From contig CAZGSG010000180.1 in NCBI GenBank assembly GCA_964528095.1, forward strand, positions 1 through 11,761: a DNA stretch of 11,761 nt. The letters are read 5' to 3'. The notes beneath the pieces are model-generated. The model saw only the letters and a list, made by a program, of their open reading frames with translations. It searched no databases and was not told the DNA's origin. Made by a program: the position numbers and the translations under genes. Source of the stretch: CAZGSG01 sp964528095 (GTDB taxonomy: Bacteria; Bacteroidota; Bacteroidia; Chitinophagales; Chitinophagaceae). Shown here piece after piece: positions 1-5,565 of the stretch. The first letter of the stretch is position 1. Every line of letters begins with the position of its first letter.

Positions 1-38
1 TTGGGAAGACTTAAAGCGATCAGTTGTTGATTACTCAT
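1..38 (-). CDS. 5' end of the next gene, possibly a LegC/DegT-family sugar aminotransferase (3' part outside window)
   Basis: An ATG at 38-36 overlaps the last codons of the upstream SDR gene: its stop TAA (33-31) sits inside ATGAGTAA, an 8-nt overlap typical of translationally coupled genes. The frame stays open to the window edge and reads MSNQQLIALSLP. The IALSLP segment is reminiscent of the start of PLP-dependent LegC-type aminotransferases, which commonly open with IPLSxPN followed by a conserved GNEWKY segment. Twelve residues are far too few to identify a family, so this product is a guess from the peptide plus context (sugar-modifying SDR, formyltransferase and acyltransferase next door, all of which commonly accompany an aminotransferase). 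That a gene begins here is more secure than what it encodes. Confidence 0.4.
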   Translation of the reverse strand, partial: MSNQQLIALSLP

Positions 39-1026
39 ATACTTTATTTCCTTCTTCAAGATATTGATTATACCATTTCAATGTTTCTGTTAATCCCTCT
101 TTCCATCCCACTTCTGGTTCGAAGCCCAGTTGCGTACGTGCTTTTGTGATATCCGGGCAACGGCGGGATACAGATCCGGCATAGGTCGGCGCGTTCTCGT
201 AGGTTCCTTCGAATTTCATTACATCACCGGAATAATGGATCAGTTCTCCAATAGTGATCTCATCCTGCGTACCTATATGATAGATCTCTCCGTTTGTGTT
301 GGGTTGTTCCATTGCAAGCACGGTCCCTTTTACCGCGTCAGTTATATAACAAAAAGAGCGTGTCTGATCATGGCCATATACCTTGAATGGTGTTTCTCCT
401 TTTCTGAATCTTACCACCAGGTGAGGGATCACGTGTTTGAATCCCATGCGTGGCCCATATACATTATGATAACGCACGATCGTGGTTTCAAATCCTAATA
501 TCCGGGCATAGTTCAGAAAACCTGACTCACCCAGCATTTTAGTAACAGCATAGGTAAACCTGGGATGTCCTATATCTTCAATACATAAAGGCACTTCTTC
601 GGGTGTAGGTATTTTATAACCAAACCCGTCTACCGAGCCCGCATAACATTCACTTGTGGAGGTAAACAATACCTTGCCGATCTTCGATTTACGTACCCAT
701 TCCAGTGTATTATAAATAAGCGCCGTATTGATGCGGATGATCTCGTGGGGAATGGAGTTGGCATTGTCCACGCCTACTACGGAAGCCAGCATGTATACCT
801 GGTCATACTGTTCATCCAGCAGATCAAATGTTTTTGGATCGGTATAGTCACCTGCAATTACCTTGATATTGTGTTTAGCGATCAATTCAGTAAACAACTT
901 ATCCTGCTTACCCCTGGCAAAATTATCAGCGATCGTTAATTCATAATCACGGTTCTCACCCAGGTATTTCGCAATATTAAAACCGATAAATCCTGCACCG
1001 CCCAGTAGTAAAACTTTTTTATTCAT
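31..1026 (-). CDS. NAD-dependent epimerase/dehydratase (extended SDR), UDP-glucuronate decarboxylase/epimerase-like
   Basis: This 331-residue protein has the usual length of an extended SDR nucleotide-sugar enzyme. The Rossmann glycine motif GGAGFIG is at residues 9-15, and Asp34 at the end of beta-2 fits NAD rather than NADP. The catalytic segment is S123-T-S-E-C-Y128, followed by Y159-xxx-K163. A Ser-Glu pair here is like UDP-glucuronate decarboxylases (UXS, the ArnA dehydrogenase domain); dTDP-glucose 4,6-dehydratases usually have Asp-Glu. YHNVYGPRM (186-194) and QTRSFCY (221-227) are conserved substrate-side segments of the superfamily. The product is cytosolic and should act on a nucleotide sugar, but whether it epimerises, decarboxylates or dehydrates cannot be fixed from sequence. 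It starts 113 nt after the dehydrogenase gene and overlaps the next gene by 8 nt. ATG at 1026 is chosen because the glycine motif follows directly. Confidence 0.9.
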   Translation of the reverse strand: MNKKVLLLGGAGFIGFNIAKYLGENRDYELTIADNFARGKQDKLFTELIAKHNIKVIAGDYTDPKTFDLLDEQYDQVYMLASVVGVDNANSIPHEIIRINTALIYNTLEWVRKSKIGKVLFTSTSECYAGSVDGFGYKIPTPEEVPLCIEDIGHPRFTYAVTKMLGESGFLNYARILGFETTIVRYHNVYGPRMGFKHVIPHLVVRFRKGETPFKVYGHDQTRSFCYITDAVKGTVLAMEQPNTNGEIYHIGTQDEITIGELIHYSGDVMKFEGTYENAPTYAGSVSRRCPDITKARTQLGFEPEVGWKEGLTETLKWYNQYLEEGNKVYE

Positions 1027-1139
1027 GATAAAATATTCAAAAAGTAAAAATTTAGCATTGAAAAATAAACAAAGAGATTTACCGGCAAGTAAGATGGCTT
1101 CTATTGCCCGGATCTCATTTTGAATTTTGCATTTTTAAT
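1027..1139 (-). promoter_or_regulatory. AT-rich leader upstream of the SDR gene with weak promoter-like elements
   Basis: This 113-nt gap is strongly A/T-rich, especially at 1027-1080. On the minus strand TTTG occurs at 1073-1070 and TAAATTTT at 1054-1047, resembling the Bacteroidota -33 TTTG and -7 TAnnTTTG elements with one mismatch. The 15-nt spacing is shorter than usual and would leave a very short leader. A second candidate (TACTTTTT, 1046-1039) has a better spacing (23 nt) but lies even closer to the ATG. The sequence permits a promoter here but does not prove one. Confidence 0.25.
1082..1111 (-). other. Imperfect inverted repeat between the dehydrogenase and SDR genes; possible weak terminator
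   Basis: On the minus strand CCGGGCAA (1111-1104) can pair with TTGCCGG (1088-1082), giving 7 bp with one bulged G around a 15-nt loop. The following minus-strand sequence is T-rich but broken (TAAATCTCTTTGTTTATTTTT), so it is not a classic intrinsic terminator. It lies 29 nt beyond the dehydrogenase stop codon. Confidence 0.25.
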
Positions 1140-2654
1140 TTACAAATCCCCTCTCCCGATCACACGCACCATATGCTTTTGTGACAGCGTTTTTATCTCG
1201 TCTGCAGACAGTACCCCGATCGTATCATATACAAATAACGCGGGGTATGCCAATAATGTCTTCATCAGTTCAGGATTATTCCTGTATTCCTTATGACCCG
1301 TAGTAATCACAATTACATCGTACCGGTCCTCCATTAAGGCCTTAAGGTCTTTATTGATATGCAGTTCTTTTTCTTCCCAGTACATTACATGGGGATCATG
1401 TAATACTATGTTGACACCGGCATTTTCCAATTGTTCAAAAAATCCCTGCACCGGCGTGTATCTTGTGTCACCTACATCATTCAGGTAGCTCACTCCAAGC
1501 AGTAGGGCCTTCTTGCCTTTTAATGAACCCTTATACTGAGAAGCCAGAAAATCAAATGCATAATAAGGCATGCGGTCGTTGATCTTAACGCCGGTCTCGC
1601 TTTGCTGCAATCTTTCTTCGCTGCCAAACAGATTCATTTTAGCCCAGCTTGCCAGCAGCGGATCCTTTGTAAGACAATAACCACCTACTCCCAGGCCTGG
1701 CAGCATAATGTTTTTATGCGTGGGTCGCATGCGGATCGCATTCACCACTTCGTAGATATCTACGCCTGCTTCTTCGGCAAACCTGCTCCACTCTACCATG
1801 AAAGCTATATTCATGGCACGGTAAGAATTTTCCAGCACCTTGGCCATTTCGGTTGCGTGTGTAATGCCAAGTCTTGTCAGGGGATATTCATCCGTACGAA
1901 TAATAGTGCGCAGGAATGTTTCCGTTGCAACAGCGCTCTGCTCATCCACACCAGAGAATACCCGGTAAAAATTCTGGATAGAGTCCACATATTTTGGCCC
2001 GGGCATTACACGCTCATAGGAATGTCCCACTTTCAGTCCATCGAGTGGCAAACCCCTTGACCCCAGTTTTTCTTCCAGTATCGGTTTTACGATCTTGGCA
2101 CAGGTACCCGGGGGAACGGTTGTTTCTACCAATACAAGCACATCCTGTTTGCAATGGTTCCCTATACTTTCAATGGCTTTTTTGAAAGGAGTCAGGTTTA
2201 CTTCATACCCATCCAGTTGGCCATTGCCATTGGATTGTTTTTGTACATCCAGATTGATATCCACCACGATGACATCGGCCTTGCTATAGGCATATGAATC
2301 GAAGGTGGCATATAAGTTCTTTTTTTCTCTTGCCTGTTTATAAAACAGCCCGATCTTCGGATCATCTGCTATTACCGGAAATATCCCTTCATTGATCGAT
2401 TGTATCTTCCACCAGGAAGCCGGGCTGGGCAGATCGATACCGATCACTGCGTATTCTTCTGTCAATGCATTGGCCACCACTAGACTCATTACCGAGCCTA
2501 CAAAACCCAATCCCTGCACCACCACTACTTTTTTACCCGGATGCTGGTTAATAAATGCATCAATGCCGGCTTTATCTTCCGGGTTTTCAGAAATGATATA
2601 TTCTTTACCGGTAAGGGGACTGATTGATTTTTTTCCTATCGCTTCTTTTATCAT
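1140..2654 (-). CDS. Nucleotide-sugar 6-dehydrogenase (UDP-HexNAc/UDP-glucose dehydrogenase family)
   Basis: The enzyme should oxidise C6 of a UDP-sugar to a uronic acid in two NAD-dependent steps in the cytosol. Visible motifs are the Rossmann loop GLGFVG (48-53), ETTVPPGT (177-184), the middle-domain helix with Lys272 and Asn276, and the catalytic cysteine Cys327 in GVGGYC, with Asp331 after it. YERVMPG (213-219) resembles the PERVLPG of WecC/WbpA-type UDP-ManNAc/GlcNAc dehydrogenases, which makes a UDP-HexNAc substrate somewhat more likely than UDP-glucose. At 504 residues it is longer than the usual 420-450, mostly because of about 42 residues before the Rossmann domain (SPLTGKEYI at 12-20). 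The ATG at 2654 is chosen, 13 nt after the formyltransferase stop. A TTG at 2699 would extend the frame but would overlap that gene by 32 nt with no clear benefit. Confidence 0.9.
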   Translation of the reverse strand: MIKEAIGKKSISPLTGKEYIISENPEDKAGIDAFINQHPGKKVVVVQGLGFVGSVMSLVVANALTEEYAVIGIDLPSPASWWKIQSINEGIFPVIADDPKIGLFYKQAREKKNLYATFDSYAYSKADVIVVDINLDVQKQSNGNGQLDGYEVNLTPFKKAIESIGNHCKQDVLVLVETTVPPGTCAKIVKPILEEKLGSRGLPLDGLKVGHSYERVMPGPKYVDSIQNFYRVFSGVDEQSAVATETFLRTIIRTDEYPLTRLGITHATEMAKVLENSYRAMNIAFMVEWSRFAEEAGVDIYEVVNAIRMRPTHKNIMLPGLGVGGYCLTKDPLLASWAKMNLFGSEERLQQSETGVKINDRMPYYAFDFLASQYKGSLKGKKALLLGVSYLNDVGDTRYTPVQGFFEQLENAGVNIVLHDPHVMYWEEKELHINKDLKALMEDRYDVIVITTGHKEYRNNPELMKTLLAYPALFVYDTIGVLSADEIKTLSQKHMVRVIGRGDL

Positions 2655-2667
2655 GTGAGAATTCCGA

Positions 2668-3336
2668 TTAATGTTGAAGTTTAAAGATCCTGTTACCAAT
2701 TTTTGTAAACGCCCATGGATGTTTGTAGGTTGTTGCTTTTATCCTGCGCGCTATTTCTTCCTCACTCATACCTGGTTTGATCTCGCACAATTCATCGAGT
2801 TGTTTGCGGGTATACGGCTTTCTTTTCCAGGTTTCTGCCGATACCGGCAGCGGTTGTTCCTGCAAGATACAACCCATTATTTCGTAAAACATTTCTTCTA
2901 TCAGCTCATAACAATGCTGGGTCACATCGTATACCGTATCTTCTTCTTTTAATGGAAAACGTTTGACGACAATAATATTCCCGGTATCCACTACCGCTTT
3001 CATATGGTGACCAGTGACACCATATTCCTGCTCGCCGTTATAAAAAGCAAAATTGGTGCAGCCGGTACCTGGGTATTCGGGACTTCCGGGGTGAAAATTA
3101 ATGGCTGCAAAAGCAGCCCGTTCCAATAATGCCGAAGGGATGATCCAGGAAGATATAAATGATATAAGCAGGTCTCCTTCCCAGTTCAGGACCTCTGCGG
3201 GCAATGCGTCGGTGCGGCTACCTTCAAAGATCACGGGGTCTTTGAAATTACGTGCTATAAAATCAGCTGCCCGGCGGGCATATATATTCTCTTTCTTGCT
3301 TAAGAACAGTACTTTAAAGTCCTTCGGTAGTTTCAT
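2668..3336 (-). CDS. Formyltransferase-family protein (candidate sugar N-formyltransferase)
   Basis: The protein (222 residues) matches the N10-formyltetrahydrofolate-dependent transferase fold shared by PurN, Fmt and sugar N-formyltransferases. The catalytic Asn-His-Asp triad is visible: Asn80 and His82 in INFHPGSPEYPG, and Asp117 in VDTGNII, a spacing close to that in ArnA and Fmt. It lacks the C-terminal OB domain of Met-tRNA formyltransferase, and its length and cluster position point to a nucleotide-activated amino sugar as substrate, for example a 4-amino-4-deoxy sugar. It is the first gene after the intrinsic terminator at 3426-3461 and probably opens a new transcription unit with the dehydrogenase 13 nt downstream. 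ATG at 3336 is chosen; a GTG at 3342 two codons upstream is equally open. The substrate is inferred, not seen. Confidence 0.85.
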   Translation of the reverse strand: MKLPKDFKVLFLSKKENIYARRAADFIARNFKDPVIFEGSRTDALPAEVLNWEGDLLISFISSWIIPSALLERAAFAAINFHPGSPEYPGTGCTNFAFYNGEQEYGVTGHHMKAVVDTGNIIVVKRFPLKEEDTVYDVTQHCYELIEEMFYEIMGCILQEQPLPVSAETWKRKPYTRKQLDELCEIKPGMSEEEIARRIKATTYKHPWAFTKIGNRIFKLQH

Positions 3337-3354
3337 ATTCACAGGTCAAAATCC

Positions 3355-3371
3355 CAATCTTTTTAAGATTG
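3355..3371 (-). other. 7-bp perfect hairpin in the leader of the formyltransferase gene
   Basis: CAATCTT and AAGATTG are perfect inverted repeats with a 3-nt loop, ending 18 nt before the ATG at 3336. On the minus strand it is followed by GGATTTTGACC, not by a run of T, so a 5'-leader structure or protein-binding palindrome fits better than a terminator. Confidence 0.35.
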
Positions 3372-3425
3372 CGAAGGTATTGAAAGTGGATCAAACCAGG
3401 GAGATATGTTGGGCCAGGATGACGT

Positions 3426-3461
3426 AAAAAGCAATGCAGCTGATTAGATCAACTGCATTAC
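3426..3461 (-). terminator. Intrinsic (Rho-independent) terminator after the NeuD-like gene
   Basis: On the minus strand GTAATGCAGTTGAT (3461-3448) pairs with ATCAGCTGCATTGC (3444-3431) over 14 positions including two G-U pairs. The loop is CTA, and five T residues follow immediately (3430-3426). It starts 51 nt beyond the NeuD-like stop codon and ends 89 nt before the formyltransferase ATG. This is the best terminator in the window and should end the upstream transcription unit or reduce read-through. I found no clean TTTG / TAnnTTTG promoter between it and the next gene; the nearest is TTTG near 3396-3393 with TACCTTCG 12 nt further on, which is too close. Confidence 0.8.
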
Positions 3462-3472
3462 TGTCGTATGTG

Positions 3473-3485
3473 TTGGCGGCGCCAA
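3473..3485 (-). other. Short hairpin TTGGC/GCCAA between the NeuD-like stop and the terminator
   Basis: A 5-bp perfect stem with a 3-nt loop lies between the stop codon at 3513 and the main terminator hairpin. No T run follows on the minus strand, so it is probably incidental or an accessory 3'-end structure. Confidence 0.2.
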
Positions 3486-3512
3486 TTATTTTACTGTACC
3501 TAACGGCATTTA

Positions 3513-4169
3513 TCAGGCTGCGACCAGGCGGGAAGATTTCTTCACCAGTTTTCTTGCAGGATTTCCTACAACGATCGCATTGTCCGGAATATCTTTTACA
3601 ACCACAGTGCCTGCTCCGATGGTCACGTTGTTACCGATCCGGATGCCCTGTCGTATGACCGAGTTGGCTCCGATAAATGTGCTCCTGCCCACGCTCACAT
3701 TTCCGCAGAGGACCACGCCTGGCGCTATATGGGAAAAATCGCCGATGATACATTCATGGTCTATACTACTGGATGTATTACAGATAACCCCTCTTCCTAT
3801 TTCCGCCATCGGGTTGATCGTAGCATTTGCTGCTATCATTATCCCCTCTCCTAATCGTACAGAAGCTGAGATGACGGCACTTGGGTGAATAGCGTTGATC
3901 GGGTCTCCCAGGTACTGACTTAAATTGGTATGGATTTTTTCGCGGATGGCATTATGTCCCACACAGGCAAAAAAATCATACTTCCTCAGTTTGTCGATGA
4001 CTTCTGATTCCTTCCCGAGATAATTAAGATGATAGGGATTGCTCTTTTTTTCCTCTGAATCACAATAGGCAGTTACGAGGCGACCTGCATTGAGGAAGAT
4101 GTCGATGATTACATAAGCGTGGCCGGAATAGCCGACAATTGCCACTGGCTTTTTCAACGTGGTTTTCAT
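3513..4169 (-). CDS. NeuD/PglD-family sugar O- or N-acyltransferase (left-handed beta-helix)
   Basis: The 218-residue length is typical of the NeuD/PglD family. The N-terminal third (about 7-75) is a small Rossmann-like sugar-nucleotide-binding domain that opens with the loop IVGYSGHAYVI. The rest (about 95-205) carries hexapeptide repeats such as IGRGVI, IGDFSH, VGRSTF and IGNNVT. The catalytic histidine is expected to be His138 in IDHECIIGDFSHIAPG, matching the EHE/DHE base of PglD-type enzymes, with His147 nearby. The C-terminal VVGNPARKLVK is the usual family ending. It should transfer acetyl (or another acyl) from acyl-CoA to a sugar: O-acetylation as in NeuD, or N-acetylation of a UDP-4-amino sugar as in PglD. 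It is preceded by an inverted repeat (4176-4220) and followed by a terminator, so it ends the upstream unit. Confidence 0.88.
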   Translation of the reverse strand: MKTTLKKPVAIVGYSGHAYVIIDIFLNAGRLVTAYCDSEEKKSNPYHLNYLGKESEVIDKLRKYDFFACVGHNAIREKIHTNLSQYLGDPINAIHPSAVISASVRLGEGIMIAANATINPMAEIGRGVICNTSSSIDHECIIGDFSHIAPGVVLCGNVSVGRSTFIGANSVIRQGIRIGNNVTIGAGTVVVKDIPDNAIVVGNPARKLVKKSSRLVAA

Positions 4170-4175
4170 TGAAAC

Positions 4176-4220
4176 TGGATTTTGGATAGGCTAAAAGTAA
4201 TGTCCACCTGCCAAAATCCA
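4176..4220 (-). promoter_or_regulatory. Perfect 10-bp inverted repeat just upstream of the NeuD-like start codon
   Basis: TGGATTTTGG (minus strand, 4220-4211) and CCAAAATCCA (4185-4176) are exact reverse complements separated by 25 nt. The proximal arm ends 6 nt before the ATG at 4169, so in mRNA the stem would place the initiation region at the base of a hairpin. It may be a translational control structure or a dimeric regulator site. No run of T follows, so it is not an intrinsic terminator. Confidence 0.45.
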
Positions 4221-4280
4221 TAATAATGGTCGCCACAAATGATAAAAATAAGGTAGTAGTACGCTGAACGATAAAGTATT

Positions 4281-4325
4281 TCTCCGATACGCAACTGCTA
4301 CCCGTATGGGCTCAGCTCCGGGAGA
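4281..4325 (-). other. Imperfect hairpin directly after the stop codon of the GT4 gene
   Basis: The segment begins at the base after the TGA stop (4328-4326). On the minus strand TCTCC(C)G at its start pairs with CGGAGA at its end with one bulged C, and CCC/GGG around ATAC forms an inner stem, with CTG/CAG between. Downstream is AATACTTTATCG, too few T residues for an intrinsic terminator. It could protect a 3' end or reduce read-through. The rest of the 156-nt gap holds the inverted repeat before the next gene. Confidence 0.25.
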
Positions 4326-5489
4326 TCAGTTGGTCTTGTCTGCCAGTAACTGCCTGTACCGTTCCAACAATCTGCGATGAAGACCTGGCTGGTCAAAATG
4401 CTGTTCGATCTTTGTCCGCAGTGCCCCCGCATATTGTTTTACCAGGCCCTGGTTGTTCAGGGCATATTCCATCTTTACAAAAAGTTCTTCCTCGTTCTTT
4501 ACTTCAAAAAGCAACCCTGTTATTCCATCATCTACTATATCAATATTTCCCTCTATACGCGATCCGATAATCGGGCAAAGCATCGCACCCGACTGCAGTA
4601 ACACATTAGGAAACCCCTCCCGGTGAGAAGGATGTACCAATGCGAAAGAAATATGCATATAATATTCAACCGCATCACTCCACCCCACATGAATGACTCC
4701 CGGGTGTGTTTTTAGTATTTGCCTTGCCTCATCGCTGATCGGATCAAGCTCATCTTCAAAAGCACCTACCAATACTAAACGGGTATTCCTGTTCTGCTCA
4801 TACACACGTGTAAAGGCTTTCAATAATTCGTCCATCCCTTTATCATTCACTATCCGGCCAACCGAAAGAAAATAGATCAGTTTTTCATCATATTGAACAG
4901 ATTCCTTTATTGCTGCCAGTTTCTCCTCTTTTAGAGAAGATGCCGAATACCTTTTCAGATCAATCCCGTTGCTGGAGCCAAAGCCAATGACTTCCATCTT
5001 TCCGGGATTTACCAGCTTATGCTCTTTTATATAGTTTGACAGAGAAAAACTATTGGGCCAGACATGCGTGGCCGCTTTTGCAGTTAATTTCTCCATTGCT
5101 ACCAATACCTTTCTGGTAGTTCCCACAGAGGTCATAAACCGCAGACCTGCGACGGTATGGATCCTTATTTTTACCCCGGCAAGCTTTGCAGCGAGCATAG
5201 CCAATAGCCCCGCTTTGGGAGTATGTGAATGAACGATATCCGGTTTCTCTTTTTTGAAAAACCTATACAAAGCCCATAGTGATTTGAGATCGGCAACGGG
5301 TGTCATCTTTCTTGTCATAGGGATCAACTGGTGCGCACAACCTTCACGAGCCAGTACTTCCTCCCAATCTTTTCCTTCGCCTGCGACCATAATAACATCA
5401 AGGCCATTTTCCCTCATAAAACGCATTTGCCCTGGTAACAATACATTCAGGGAAAGCGGCACGGTTGTAATACGGATGAGTTTAGACAT
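4326..5489 (-). CDS. GT4-family glycosyltransferase (GT-B fold)
   Basis: This cytosolic, probably membrane-associated retaining glycosyltransferase should add one sugar from a nucleotide donor to the lipid-linked repeat unit. The N-terminal acceptor domain carries an early substrate loop (LSLNVLLPGQM, 12-22) and VHSHTPKAGLLAML (86-99), typical of capsule and PglA-like GT4 enzymes. The donor domain begins with VGRIVNDKGMDELLKAF (210-226) and contains HPSHREGFPNVLLQSGAM (286-303). In that last motif Glu291 is present but the second Glu of EX7E is Gln299; HREGFPNVLxQ looks like a subgroup variant rather than a dead enzyme. At 387 residues it is full length. ATG at 5489 follows a 76-nt leader after the amidotransferase gene. 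Donor and acceptor sugars cannot be told from sequence. Confidence 0.92.
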   Translation of the reverse strand: MSKLIRITTVPLSLNVLLPGQMRFMRENGLDVIMVAGEGKDWEEVLAREGCAHQLIPMTRKMTPVADLKSLWALYRFFKKEKPDIVHSHTPKAGLLAMLAAKLAGVKIRIHTVAGLRFMTSVGTTRKVLVAMEKLTAKAATHVWPNSFSLSNYIKEHKLVNPGKMEVIGFGSSNGIDLKRYSASSLKEEKLAAIKESVQYDEKLIYFLSVGRIVNDKGMDELLKAFTRVYEQNRNTRLVLVGAFEDELDPISDEARQILKTHPGVIHVGWSDAVEYYMHISFALVHPSHREGFPNVLLQSGAMLCPIIGSRIEGNIDIVDDGITGLLFEVKNEEELFVKMEYALNNQGLVKQYAGALRTKIEQHFDQPGLHRRLLERYRQLLADKTN

Positions 5490-5495
5490 TCTTAT

Positions 5496-5551
5496 AAAAA
5501 ATTAAACCTGCCTTGTAAGCTGTATAGTTCCAGTTTACAGAACAGGTTCTG
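5496..5551 (-). promoter_or_regulatory. Structured leader with U-tract before the GT4 gene; candidate attenuator or weak terminator
   Basis: On the minus strand AACCTG (5548-5543) pairs with CAGGTT (5510-5505), followed after TAA by six T residues (5501-5496) that end 6 nt before the ATG at 5489. Inside lies a nested CTGTA/TACAG pair. A competing compact palindrome, CAGAAC-CT-GTTCTG (5551-5538), uses part of the same sequence, so two alternative folds are possible. The stems are short and the enclosed loop is long, so this is tentative. Confidence 0.3.
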
Positions 5552-5565
5552 CTATCATACTAGTA

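Noticed and set aside
1082..1111. Inverted repeat as a confident terminator after the dehydrogenase gene
   Set aside because: The stem has a bulge and a 15-nt loop, and no uninterrupted T run follows immediately; kept only as a weak candidate.
1602..2060. Plus-strand open frame of 152 codons within the dehydrogenase gene
   Set aside because: It lies fully antisense to a gene with clear catalytic motifs, and its translation (Cys/His-rich, no domain) looks like a shadow frame.
2655..2699. Extending the dehydrogenase start to TTG at 2699
   Set aside because: It would overlap the formyltransferase gene by 32 nt and adds 15 residues that look like read-through of the intergenic sequence; an ATG follows at 2654 just after the upstream stop.
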